From Petrotoga sp. 9PWA.NaAc.5.4 (lineage in GTDB: Bacteria > Thermotogota > Thermotogae > Petrotogales > Petrotogaceae), in the NCBI RefSeq assembly GCF_002895485.1, contig NZ_AZRK01000017.1, forward strand, positions 1-42,643: a stretch of DNA of 42,643 nucleotides, written 5' to 3'. This document shows, piece after piece, positions 10,207-18,473 of the stretch (positions are counted from its first letter, which is position 1; each line of letters starts with the position of its first letter). Below the pieces are notes generated by a model that did no database searches, was not told the origin of the DNA, and worked only from the letters and a program-made list of their open reading frames with translations. The translations under genes and the position numbers were made by a program.

Positions 10207-10325
10207 TAATAGTAAAGGTTTTGATTTTGAAAGTAAAATTCGTCTTCATTTAAGGGGTAGATGCGACCTAAATTTCAGTTCGACACTTGGAGACGTGTGT
10301 ATAGTGTGGTTTCTAATTATGGTGA

Positions 10326-10354
10326 TTACATTGAAAAATCTATTATGGTATAAT
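10326..10354 (+). promoter_or_regulatory. Promoter for DUF4868-like gene
   Basis: TTACAT, a 17-bp spacer and TATAAT, with an extended TGG directly before the -10. It lies about 115 nt upstream of the gene at 10469 and points at it. Confidence 0.6.
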
Positions 10355-10468
10355 TTATGTATCTTATATGGTAAATATGTTCCTTCGAAAATGGGCAAGA
10401 TTATTTTTGATGCAATATTTACAAAGAGACATTTTTATAAGGTTTTAGAGTAAATGGAGGAAATAAAT

Positions 10469-11449
10469 ATGAGCAGCAACAAATTTGAAAGGTTAACTTT
10501 TAAAAAAGATGTCCTTGAAGAATTATATAATTTGATTTCGAGCTCAGAGATGTCACAGCCTCCAGAAACTTTCTTGAACGAAAATGGAAGTTTATATTAT
10601 TTAAAAGCAAGTCAAGACCCGTTTTTTCAAGAAATTCTAAAGACCTCTATTGAAGAATTTCTGAATAACATAAAAACCAAAGATTTAATCGAAGTTGAAA
10701 GGTACGATGATTCTATTTTTGATAAAAAGTTTCTATATTTAGAAAAATCGGAAATTCCTGAAATAGCTACGCTTGAAGATAAAATACTCAATAACAAGGC
10801 AAAAAGAAAGTTAAATGAATCTTTGATCAAGGAAAAAAAGAGTTTTGATTTCATAGTCAAATATTACGATGAAAAGGTAGGCATTCCTATAATTGGCTTT
10901 CAAGATTTGAATTCGCGGTATATTTTTGATCTGAAAAAGGCATTCTTTTTTGAAAGTTCTATGTTGAAAGTTTTAAAAAAAGGAGTCATTTTAAAACCTA
11001 AAGAATATTTCGATTACTTCATTATCGGTGAGATTGTGTTTGTAAGAACGTTGTACTTTTTTGAGAATAAGTTTAAGTTTTATAAAAAGTATGAAGAATC
11101 AAAAGATCTTTTTTTCAATAAACTTAAAGAAAATAACAATGTCATTGGAAAAGATATAACTTTGAAAGGCACAGATTATTTTGACAAGTATGTCTCTGAA
11201 AGGAAGACCTTTGTGAAAAAGATACACAACATTTTTAAAATAGGCAATTATCAAAATTTCGATTTTGAAAGGTTAGAAAAAGTGATAAAAGATTTCAATC
11301 TAAAAATAAATATTGATAAAAATAATAAAGAGATTATTTTAGATAAAGAAACAAATATAAAAGACTTTTTAGAGTTGCTTAATGAGCTTTATTATGTTTC
11401 AGAACTTTCAAACAAAAAAATGAAAGCAAATGAGGCAAATATAATTTAG
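10469..11449 (+). CDS. Possible DUF4868 (KwaB-like) protein
   Basis: A 326-residue protein with no signal peptide. The start at 10469 is preferred because GGAGG sits 8 nt before it; the ATG at 10454 overlaps that ribosome site. The middle section (about residues 130-215) has a beta-rich pattern: GIPIIGFQ, then FDLKKAFFFE, then KEYFDYFIIGEIVFVRTLYFFENKF. This resembles the core of DUF4868, the domain of the Kiwa defence protein KwaB, which binds DNA and works with the membrane protein KwaA. The match is by eye and weak. No KwaA-like four-helix membrane gene is adjacent, so a complete Kiwa system is not shown. It is divergent from the dynamin-like GTPase and has its own promoter. Confidence 0.45.
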   Translation: MSSNKFERLTFKKDVLEELYNLISSSEMSQPPETFLNENGSLYYLKASQDPFFQEILKTSIEEFLNNIKTKDLIEVERYDDSIFDKKFLYLEKSEIPEIATLEDKILNNKAKRKLNESLIKEKKSFDFIVKYYDEKVGIPIIGFQDLNSRYIFDLKKAFFFESSMLKVLKKGVILKPKEYFDYFIIGEIVFVRTLYFFENKFKFYKKYEESKDLFFNKLKENNNVIGKDITLKGTDYFDKYVSERKTFVKKIHNIFKIGNYQNFDFERLEKVIKDFNLKINIDKNNKEIILDKETNIKDFLELLNELYYVSELSNKKMKANEANII

Positions 11450-11544
11450 AGAATTATAATTTGATCGTGGTCTGGTCGAACCAAGTTGATACAAGTATAC
11501 TATTTGTTAAGGCCGTTATATTTTTAAAGCAGTTTTTAAATGTA

Positions 11545-11553
11545 TGGTATAAT
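11545..11553 (+). promoter_or_regulatory. Extended -10 promoter for acidic protein
   Basis: TGGTATAAT within TATGGTATAAT, about 108 nt before the gene at 11662. The -35 region (TAAAGC) is poor, as expected when the extended -10 does the work. Confidence 0.5.
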
Positions 11554-11661
11554 TTAGTTGAAAGGCAGAAGAACTAAAAGAGATATTAAAGTAATTTTAT
11601 TTGGAATGGAAAGGTAGAGCGTTCTTACAATGAGTATGATAAAAAATCAAAGGAGGAAATT

Positions 11662-12186
11662 ATGAGCGTTAATTATCCGGAATTTCATAAATCAATCATA
11701 GGTACTTTAAAAGACAGTGGTTTGATTCATCATGATCATGTGCACCCGATGCTAATCCTATGGGTCAACTTTACAGAAAAATCAAAAGATGAATTTCTTA
11801 AAAAAATCAAAGAACAAGATGAAGATTTATATAATGAATTAAAAGAATATTTGGAAGGTTTTGATATCGAAGAGGAATCAATTCCAATAGATTTTCCTAT
11901 GGATTTCGCAAGTGAAGAAGAGTTTGATAGCTTTTTTGATTTCATAAATGAGATTCAGAATATAGTTTATATACCTGGGTACTCAGTAGTTAGTGAAATC
12001 AGTTTATCGCAAGAGAAAGAAGATCAACAAGATGATGAAGGGTTTCCTGCCTTGTTTAGTGAAACAGAAGATAATGTGTGCTATTTAACGGTTTTTGATT
12101 GGGATTTAAATGAGCTTGAGGAATATTCTGGTGAATTTGATGCTGATGATGAAAATATTGTTGGTTTGAGATTACCCATTTTTTAG
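11662..12186 (+). CDS. Acidic protein of unknown function
   Basis: A strong AAAGGAGG ribosome site precedes this 174-residue gene. I do not recognise the family. The protein is very acidic: runs such as FDIEEESIPIDF, SEEEFDSFFDF and EFDADDEN dominate, and few basic residues occur after residue 65. The N-terminus has a histidine cluster, GLIHHDHVHP, that could bind metal. No signal peptide or membrane span is seen. Acidity and size recall immunity or DNA-mimic proteins, but nothing in the sequence proves this. It has its own promoter and is followed 90 bp later by the ribbon-helix-helix gene. Confidence 0.6.
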   Translation: MSVNYPEFHKSIIGTLKDSGLIHHDHVHPMLILWVNFTEKSKDEFLKKIKEQDEDLYNELKEYLEGFDIEEESIPIDFPMDFASEEEFDSFFDFINEIQNIVYIPGYSVVSEISLSQEKEDQQDDEGFPALFSETEDNVCYLTVFDWDLNELEEYSGEFDADDENIVGLRLPIF

Positions 12187-12275
12187 TTTTCATTGATTGT
12201 GTTTTTCCTAAAATTTTAAAGTGGGCAATTGATATGCTTTTGTTAATGAAAAAGGTAATTGGAGTGTGGTAAAGC

Positions 12276-12524
12276 ATGTCTGATAAAGTTACATTAAAAA
12301 TACCCAAACCCTTATATGACAAGCTAAAAGCGATAGTTGAAAATACAGGATATTCAAGCGTCACTGAGTTTGTTGTGTTTGTACTAAGAGATTTAGTTTC
12401 TTCTGAAGAGATTCAGAAAACAAAAAGTGACAAAGAACAAGGTAAAGAAATAGAAAATCTCACAGAAGATGAAATAAAAGTGATTAAGAAGAGGCTAAAA
12501 AATTTAGGATATATAGACGAATGA
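12276..12524 (+). CDS. Ribbon-helix-helix-like small protein
   Basis: An 82-residue protein. The first 45 residues fit a ribbon-helix-helix (CopG/MetJ-like) fold: a beta strand KVTLKIPKPLYDKL, a helix, the turn TGYSSVTEF, and a second helix ending VLRDLVSS. The tail is charged and ends in a short helical segment (EDEIKVIKKRLKNLGYIDE), possibly for protein contact. Such proteins usually dimerise and bind operator DNA. It is 30 bp upstream of the phosphatase-superfamily gene on the same strand, so the two are probably co-transcribed; similar small proteins are known beside this enzyme type in other thermophiles. GGAGTG lies upstream of the ATG. Confidence 0.7.
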   Translation: MSDKVTLKIPKPLYDKLKAIVENTGYSSVTEFVVFVLRDLVSSEEIQKTKSDKEQGKEIENLTEDEIKVIKKRLKNLGYIDE

Positions 12525-12554
12525 CTTGTTTTAAAAGATGACAAGGAGTTTTTT

Positions 12555-13886
12555 ATGGGCAAAAAGCTAATTATAATTGGATTAGACTGTGCTTCACCTC
12601 AATTGGTTTTTGAAGAATTTTATGAAGACTTGCCAAACTTAAAAAGGATAATGGAAAACGGAATATACAATGAAATTGAATCAACAATTCCTCCGATAAC
12701 AATTCCTGCATGGATGAGTATGTTTACTGGTAAGGACCCTGGGGAACTTGGAATATATGGTTTTACAAATAGGCAAGATTATGGGTACAATTCTTTATCC
12801 TTAGTTTTTTCCAAGCGTTTAAAAGTTAAAAAGATTTGGGATAAATTCAGCGATATTGGCAAAAGAAGCATTGTAATGGGAGTACCTTTAACTTATCCTC
12901 CACAGTCAATAAATGGATGTATGATCTCGGGCTTTTTAACTCCTTCTTACAAATCTGACTATACTTACCCAAAAGCTTTAAAAAATGAGTTGAAAAATGT
13001 TGTAGGCCATTACATTTTTGATGTTGAAGAGTTTAGAACAGATAATAAGAAAAAACTCTTAAAACAAATATATCAAATGACTGATAATCATTTTGCAATA
13101 GCGAATTACTTAGCTAAAAACAAAGAATGGGACTTGTTTATAATGATCGAAATAGGTAGTGATAGGATACATCATGGTTTTTGGTCTTTACATGATAAAA
13201 CACATCCTAAATATGTTTCCAGCATATACAATTCAGCTATAAAAGATTATTACATTTATTTGGACAATTGTATAGGAGATTTTTTAAGAAATATAGATGG
13301 AAACTATGATGTGATAATTGTCTCAGATCATGGCATAAAACCTATGTATGGAGGCATAGCGCTAAATGAATGGCTTATAGAAAAAGGATACTTAGTTTTG
13401 AAAGAATATCCACAAACTCCTGTGATTATAAATAGGTTGATAAAAGAAGGTAAAGTCGATTGGAGCAAAACCAAAGCATGGGGATATGGTGGTTATCATG
13501 GAAAGTTATTTTTCAATATAAAAGATAGAGAACCACAAGGAACGATCGATAAAAAAAATATATATACTTTAAAAAATCAATTAATTCAAGAATTAAAAGA
13601 AATAAAAGGTGAAAATGGGGAATCATTGAATACAAAGGTTTTTGAGCCACAAAACATATACAAAGCCGTTAACAACATTCCCCCCGATTTGATAATATAT
13701 TTTGATGACCTTTACTTGAGGTGTCAAGGTACTGTTGGAAGTAAGAGCTTATATACCCATGAAAATGATGTGGGACCAGATGATGCAAACCACGCTCAAA
13801 AAGGTATTTTTATAACTAACAACAAAAATCTAAAAGTAAACAAAATAACAGATTTCTTTGATGCCGTATTAGCATTATATGGATAA
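12555..13886 (+). CDS. Alkaline-phosphatase-superfamily phosphodiesterase
   Basis: A 443-residue enzyme of the type I phosphodiesterase/nucleotide pyrophosphatase branch of the alkaline phosphatase superfamily. Metal and nucleophile residues are visible: aspartate 11 in GLDCA, threonine 49 in PPITIPAW, the VSDHG motif around residues 256-260, and later GYHGKL and NHAQKG histidines. There is no signal peptide, so it acts in the cytoplasm. The substrate cannot be told from sequence; relatives cleave phosphodiesters, phosphonates or nucleotide sugars. AAGGAG precedes the ATG. It follows the ribbon-helix-helix gene and converges with the TauE-like gene, overlapping its 3' end by 12 bp. Confidence 0.8.
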   Translation: MGKKLIIIGLDCASPQLVFEEFYEDLPNLKRIMENGIYNEIESTIPPITIPAWMSMFTGKDPGELGIYGFTNRQDYGYNSLSLVFSKRLKVKKIWDKFSDIGKRSIVMGVPLTYPPQSINGCMISGFLTPSYKSDYTYPKALKNELKNVVGHYIFDVEEFRTDNKKKLLKQIYQMTDNHFAIANYLAKNKEWDLFIMIEIGSDRIHHGFWSLHDKTHPKYVSSIYNSAIKDYYIYLDNCIGDFLRNIDGNYDVIIVSDHGIKPMYGGIALNEWLIEKGYLVLKEYPQTPVIINRLIKEGKVDWSKTKAWGYGGYHGKLFFNIKDREPQGTIDKKNIYTLKNQLIQELKEIKGENGESLNTKVFEPQNIYKAVNNIPPDLIIYFDDLYLRCQGTVGSKSLYTHENDVGPDDANHAQKGIFITNNKNLKVNKITDFFDAVLALYG

Positions 13887-14621
13887 AATAATCATTCTAA
13901 GGCTTACAAAAGTAATTAAACATCCCACCATTGTCATAAGGGCTTTTGTGGGTACTTTCTTAGTTACCAAAGCAGCTAATGGAGCAGCGACGCCTCCACC
14001 TATTAATAAGCCAAAAGCTGCTGTCCAATTAAAAGCAGTAAGAAAAACGGTGAAGGTAATTACTGTGGAAACAGTTACAAAAAACTCTGCGGCATTGACT
14101 GAGCCTATGGTTTTTCTTGGATTTTTCCCATCAGAAACCAACGTTGCTGTTACAACCGGTCCCCAGCCACCGCCACCTATGGCATCTAAAAAGCCACCTA
14201 CAAGGCCTAAAAAAGCGAAGTGCCTTCTTTTTGTAATTTTCTCATCCGAGTGTTTATGCATATTTATGACTTTAAATAATATGCGTATCCCCATGAGAAG
14301 TAAATAAATTCCTATAAAGGGTTTTATTTTGTTTCCATCGATGTTTGAAAGAATATATGTGCCCACAACAGCTCCGATTACACCAGCAACCACAAGTTTT
14401 TTAAATAAACTCTTATCAACGTTTCCTAACTTGAAATGAGAAACTCCTGAAATTAAAGTTGTGAAGGTCTCTGCAAAATGAACCGATGCACTCGATACAG
14501 CTGGAGGAATGCCAAAAGCTAACAATAAAGAGTTAGAGAATACTCCATATGCCATTCCTAAGGCTCCATCGATTATCTGAGCAACGAAACCAACTATAAT
14601 ATAAATCCATATAGAATCCAT
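13875..14621 (-). CDS. TauE/SafE family permease
   Basis: A 248-residue integral membrane protein with about seven to eight hydrophobic spans. Glycine-rich motifs typical of the TauE/SafE (DUF81) family appear at the start (IIDGALGMAYG) and in the second half (GFLDAIGGGGWGP). Family members export or import sulfite, sulfoacetate or other organosulfur anions; the substrate here is unknown. The ATG at 14621 follows GGAGGGA. The 3' end overlaps that of the phosphodiesterase gene by 12 bp on the opposite strand. Control is likely by the promoter at 15097-15125, whose spacer contains a perfect palindrome, with a repeat-bearing leader of about 470 nt. Confidence 0.85.
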   Translation of the reverse strand: MDSIWIYIIVGFVAQIIDGALGMAYGVFSNSLLLAFGIPPAVSSASVHFAETFTTLISGVSHFKLGNVDKSLFKKLVVAGVIGAVVGTYILSNIDGNKIKPFIGIYLLLMGIRILFKVINMHKHSDEKITKRRHFAFLGLVGGFLDAIGGGGWGPVVTATLVSDGKNPRKTIGSVNAAEFFVTVSTVITFTVFLTAFNWTAAFGLLIGGGVAAPLAALVTKKVPTKALMTMVGCLITFVSLRMIILSI

Positions 14622-14655
14622 TTACTATCCCTCCTGTAGTATGCTGAAGTTATTT

Positions 14656-14965
14656 ACTTTAGAAATTCTAAAACTTAAATTTTATTTATATTCTAAGTTT
14701 AAATTTTTAAAAAAATATCTCTATAATTCTAATCCTTACTAACTATGAATTTCTTTTAACGTAATTGGTATGCTGCGGTGAAAAAAGGGATAGGGCTCTG
14801 CCCTGAATCCATTTAAATTCAAAAGCACTTTTCGATATTAATTTTCCTCGTAAAAGGGGTGTCAGGCTGAAAGTCTGATATGTATGGAATTTCCTTCGTT
14901 AGAGGTTTTGATTCATCTTTGACCTGTTTTAAATTCAAAAGTTTATTTTATTAATTAATTACCAA
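14656..14965 (-). repeat. Intergenic repeat, one unit plus fragment
   Basis: A degenerate unit with anchor GGGCTCTGCCC at 14793, the box ACTTTAGAAATTCTAAA at 14656 (34 nt before the tauE start), and a second partial copy ending TTTAAATTCAAAAG near 14940. Between them, at 14862-14878, is a hairpin TCAGGC-TGAAA-GTCTGA, also found in altered form at 40330-40346. Orientation points to the tauE-like gene. Confidence 0.7.
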
Positions 14966-15096
14966 ATTGGACAGGCATGCTTGAAGTGCAGGGTATAGTT
15001 TTATTTTTGATTTTTAAATTAAAGCGAGGTATGCAACTGCCGAATCAGACCTTATAATAAGTATCACTGTGCAAAATAAAAAACTCTTATAAGAAT

Positions 15097-15125
15097 ATTA
15101 TACTCCAATTGGAGTGTTGTGTCAA
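15097..15125 (-). promoter_or_regulatory. Consensus promoter for TauE-like gene
   Basis: On the minus strand TTGACA (15120-15125), a 17-bp spacer and TATAAT (15097-15102): a perfect match to the housekeeping consensus. It reads toward the permease at 14621 through the repeat-bearing leader. Confidence 0.85.
15102..15115. promoter_or_regulatory. Palindromic operator in tauE promoter
   Basis: ACTCCAATTGGAGT is a perfect 14-bp palindrome filling the promoter spacer and touching the -10 element. A protein bound here would block RNA polymerase, so a repressor site is the simplest reading. No regulator gene is adjacent. Confidence 0.6.
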
Positions 15126-15210
15126 TTTAAAAAAATTATGAACAAGAACAAAGTCACGGGCTCAGGTTTAGAGTAGGTGCTATCAATTTGAGTATTTTCT
15201 TTTGTGTTAT

Positions 15211-15507
15211 GTAAAGATACTATAGGGACTTTAGAAATGAAACTTTTTCAGAAAACAAGCATTTGAATTTAAAATGGGTCCAGGGCGGAGCCCTCCCTTC
15301 TCTCTTTTGCTACAAATAGCGAAGAAGTTAAAAAATTAAATAGGAACTTTAGAAATGATAATTTTCAGAAAACAAGCATTTGAATTTAAAATGGGTCCAG
15401 GGCGGAGCCCTCTCCCCTCTCTCTTTCGCTACACATAGCGAAGAAGTTAAAGAAATTAAGAATTAGTAAGAGTCAGAAGGGGGGAGGTAGTTTTGAATTT
15501 CTAAGGT
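15211..15507 (+). repeat. Intergenic repeat array, two units
   Basis: Two units on the plus strand with anchors GGGCGGAGCCC at 15283 and 15400. The spacing is 117 bp, shorter than the usual 134 because the AATTAGTAAG segment is missing from the first copy. The last part carries TTTTGAATTTCTAAGGT at 15491-15507, 32 nt before the ispD start. The orientation is opposite to the tauE copies in the same intergenic region, so each points to its own gene. Confidence 0.85.
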
Positions 15508-15539
15508 AAGTAAAAGATGCTGATATTGGAGGAATGAAG

Positions 15540-16223
15540 ATGGTCTATGCGATTATAGTAGCTGCAGGAGAAGGAAAAAGAGCGGGATACGAAATTCCAA
15601 AGCAATTTCAAAAATTGAATAATAAGACAGTTTTACAATTAACTGCAGAAAAGCTGCAAAATTCGAATGAAATAGATAAATTTATCGTTGTGACTCATAA
15701 GGATTATCTACAAGAATCGAAAATGGAAGTTTCTCATCTAAACAAATGTTCTACAATTTTGATCGGAGATAAAAGTAGGCAAGAAAGTGTCTTTGTTGGG
15801 CTTAACTACTTGAACAATTTACCAATAAAACCAAATTTTGTAGCTATTCATGATGCAGTGAGACCTTTCACAGATAAAAAGAAGATACAGGAGGTTGTAG
15901 ATAAAGCTAAAAATTTAGGCGGAGCTATTTTGGCTGAAAAGGCACAATATACTATGTCTATAGCAAAAGAAAGTAAGTTATTTAAAATGCTCGATAGGAA
16001 TAATATTTATTTACACCATACTCCACAAGTATTTGATTTTGAAAAGCTTTTTTACGCATACAAAGAAGTAGAAAATAAGCTTGAATATTTTACTGATGAT
16101 GCTTCAATTTATGTATCAGCTGGTTTTGAAGTTTATATTGTAGAGGATTATAAAACTAATATTAAGCTTACTACTAAAAATGATTTTGAGATTGCCCAAT
16201 GCCTTATAAAATCTGTTTATTGA
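15540..16223 (+). CDS. ispD: MEP cytidylyltransferase IspD
   Basis: IspD transfers CMP to 2-C-methyl-D-erythritol 4-phosphate in the non-mevalonate isoprenoid pathway, in the cytoplasm. The 227-residue length is normal. Visible motifs are the nucleotide-binding start AAGEGKRAGYEIPKQF, HDAVRPF in the middle, HTPQVF, FTDDAS and the final NIKLTTKNDF. The start at 15540 is chosen because GGAGG is 7 nt before it; the in-frame ATG at 15534 is too close to that site. It stands alone, converging with the lysine operon with a 1-nt gap, and has a repeat-bearing leader. Confidence 0.93.
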   Translation: MVYAIIVAAGEGKRAGYEIPKQFQKLNNKTVLQLTAEKLQNSNEIDKFIVVTHKDYLQESKMEVSHLNKCSTILIGDKSRQESVFVGLNYLNNLPIKPNFVAIHDAVRPFTDKKKIQEVVDKAKNLGGAILAEKAQYTMSIAKESKLFKMLDRNNIYLHHTPQVFDFEKLFYAYKEVENKLEYFTDDASIYVSAGFEVYIVEDYKTNIKLTTKNDFEIAQCLIKSVY

Positions 16224-16224
16224 C

Positions 16225-17337
16225 TTACTCTTCTAAAAATGTTTCGAAAAGTTTTACTCCTAAATCTATAGCTTCATCTGGCGGTAAAAATTTAGGAGTA
16301 TGTAAACCGAAATGTTCTCCTTTGGAAGTTCCAAGCCAACACATTAAACTTTTATATTTTTTAGAAAAAAATCCAAAATCTTCAGCCGTCATTTTCAAGC
16401 CACAATCGATAAATTTAAATTTTTCTGAAAGTTTATGAGAAAAGTTGTCGAATAACTCTTTGTTGTTCAGAACTTCGGTGTAAAAAGAGCCTTGACTTAT
16501 ACTAAAATCCACACCTGTAATTTGAAAGATACCATTTAGAATGTCCTTAAGATTTTGAAAATATTCTAAAGCCTTTTCTGAATTTGTTGTTCGAACGCTA
16601 CCTTCAAGATTAGCTTTGTCAGGTACTATATTTATAGCTCTACCGGCAGATACTTTTCCGATACCAAAAACAAATGGGACCAGAGGATCTTTCGGGATTT
16701 TTTCAATTGAATCTAAAAAAAGCCTCAGGGCATTTAAAGCATTTTTTGAATTTTGTGGAAAAGCTAAATGAGAGGCTTTCCCATGAAAATCTATAAAAAT
16801 TTCCATTGATGAGGCAAACATTACACCTGCAGTTGTAGCAACTGTTCCTAAGGGATATTCATCAGTTACATGTAGTGCAAAAGCGTTTTTGATATTAAAC
16901 TTTTCTAATATACCGCTTTTAAGAATTTTTTCAGCTCCCCCACCACTTTCTTCAGCAGGTTGAAATAAGAATAGTATATTCTTTTTTATTTGTTTTTCTA
17001 AAACATTTATAAGGAATCCATACAATATCGCAGTATGAACGTCGTGTCCACACGCATGCATGAAATCATTTTTCGATTTAAATTCTACGTCAGTTTCTTC
17101 TTGAATATTTAAAGCATCTATATCTGCTCTAAATAATAAATATTCGTTGCTATCTAAAGGCGCATATTCAACTATCAGTCCTGTTTGAAGAGGTTTATAA
17201 ATTCTTAATGACTCATTGTAATATTGAGAAAGTTCTTTTATGTTTTTTTCTAACAACTGAGTAGTTTCATATTCTTGAGCAGATAATTCTGGATTTTCGT
17301 GAATTACATGTCTTATTTCATAAGGACTTAAACTCAA
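16225..17337 (-). CDS. N-acetyl-diaminopimelate deacetylase (M20)
   Basis: A 370-residue M20-family amidohydrolase, last gene of the lysine operon. Metal-site motifs are HACGHDVHTA, AEESGGGAEK and, near the end, GEHFGLHTPKF. Members of this family deacylate amino acids in general. The position after dapH and the aminotransferase identifies the substrate as N-acetyl-LL-2,6-diaminopimelate, giving LL-diaminopimelate and acetate. The start overlaps the aminotransferase stop by 4 bp (ATGA), so translation is coupled. Acetylornithine or hippurate as substrate is less likely in this context. Confidence 0.85.
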   Translation of the reverse strand: MSLSPYEIRHVIHENPELSAQEYETTQLLEKNIKELSQYYNESLRIYKPLQTGLIVEYAPLDSNEYLLFRADIDALNIQEETDVEFKSKNDFMHACGHDVHTAILYGFLINVLEKQIKKNILFLFQPAEESGGGAEKILKSGILEKFNIKNAFALHVTDEYPLGTVATTAGVMFASSMEIFIDFHGKASHLAFPQNSKNALNALRLFLDSIEKIPKDPLVPFVFGIGKVSAGRAINIVPDKANLEGSVRTTNSEKALEYFQNLKDILNGIFQITGVDFSISQGSFYTEVLNNKELFDNFSHKLSEKFKFIDCGLKMTAEDFGFFSKKYKSLMCWLGTSKGEHFGLHTPKFLPPDEAIDLGVKLFETFLEE

Positions 17338-18473
17338 CTCAATATCAACTCCAGTTTATTAAGCATTTCTTGAATTTCTTCGGTTTTAATAGTTAAAGGA
17401 GGCAACAGTCTAATTATTTTGTTTTTAAGGACATTTAGTAACAAGCCAACTTCTAAACCTTTTTCTTTAAGATGAGGATCTTCCTCTTTCAATTCTATTC
17501 CTAACATTAATCCTTTTCCACGAATATCTTTTACCTTTTCAAAGTTTTTATTTTGTAGCCAATTAATTATTGACTCTCCTTTTTCCTTGACACTTTCAAG
17601 TACATCGGGTATATGGGTTAAAACAAATTTTGCTCCTGCTAAAGCTACAGGATTTGGAGCAAAAGTGGATCCGTGTTCACCCTTTTCAAAAGCTTGAGAA
17701 ATATTTTCTAAAAATAAAGTAGCTCCTAAAGGTAAGCCACCACCTAAGGATTTTGCTAACGTTATTATATTAGGATTAAGGTTAAAATGTTGGTGTGAAA
17801 AGATTTTTCCTGTTCTTCCAAGACCCGCCTGTATTTCATCACAAACCAAGATGAAGTTGTACTTTTCTTTATAAGATTCAATAGCATAGGCAAATTCCTG
17901 TGTGATTGGTATTAAACCACCTGAACCTAATATCGGTTCTACAAATACAGCTAAAGTTTCTTCTCCAAACGTTTGAAAATATTGAGTAAGAGTTTCAATA
18001 TCATTAAATTTTAATTCAATGGTATTTGGGATCAATGGCTCAAATGGTTCTCTCAAATTTTTGAAACCATTTACAGATAAAGCACCAAGTGTTCTTCCGT
18101 GGAATGCATTTTCAAAATACACGATTTTGTTTCTTTTAGCAGTCACTCTCTTTTTTACAGCTTTTAAAGCGGCTTCTGTAGCCTCAGTTCCAGAATTGGT
18201 AAAATAAACAGTCCCATTTTTGCCAGTAAAAGAAATTAACTTCTCAGCAATTTCTACGGCATCCTCATCAAGGAAAAAATTAGATAAATGCATATATCTA
18301 CTCATTTTGGCTTTTAGTACTTCAAGTAGTTCGAGATTAGAATGGCCAAAATTAACGACTCCTATGCCAGCAAAAGTATCTAAATATTTATTTCCATTTT
18401 GATCGTATATATAACATCCTTCTGCTTTCTCTAGTTTTAAAGGAAATGCATCGTACATTTTTAATAAACTCAT
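17334..18473 (-). CDS. N-acetyl-diaminopimelate aminotransferase
   Basis: A 379-residue class III PLP-dependent aminotransferase related to acetylornithine aminotransferase (ArgD). Motifs: NSGTEATEAA, AFHGRTLG around residue 123, CDEIQAGLGRTG with the PLP-contacting aspartate 212, and the Schiff-base lysine 241 in LAKSLGGG. Within the lysine operon it most likely converts N-acetyl-2-amino-6-oxopimelate to N-acetyl-LL-diaminopimelate using glutamate. Dual use in arginine synthesis cannot be excluded. It overlaps both neighbours by 4 bp. Confidence 0.85.
   Translation of the reverse strand: MSLLKMYDAFPLKLEKAEGCYIYDQNGNKYLDTFAGIGVVNFGHSNLELLEVLKAKMSRYMHLSNFFLDEDAVEIAEKLISFTGKNGTVYFTNSGTEATEAALKAVKKRVTAKRNKIVYFENAFHGRTLGALSVNGFKNLREPFEPLIPNTIELKFNDIETLTQYFQTFGEETLAVFVEPILGSGGLIPITQEFAYAIESYKEKYNFILVCDEIQAGLGRTGKIFSHQHFNLNPNIITLAKSLGGGLPLGATLFLENISQAFEKGEHGSTFAPNPVALAGAKFVLTHIPDVLESVKEKGESIINWLQNKNFEKVKDIRGKGLMLGIELKEEDPHLKEKGLEVGLLLNVLKNKIIRLLPPLTIKTEEIQEMLNKLELILS

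Noticed and set aside
10469-11449. A complete Kiwa (KwaA-KwaB) system
   Set aside because: No small multi-span membrane gene is adjacent and the KwaB resemblance itself is weak.
9857-15507. GGGCGGAGCCC hairpins as intrinsic terminators
   Set aside because: No T run follows the hairpin on either strand, and they lie upstream of starts, some within an operon.
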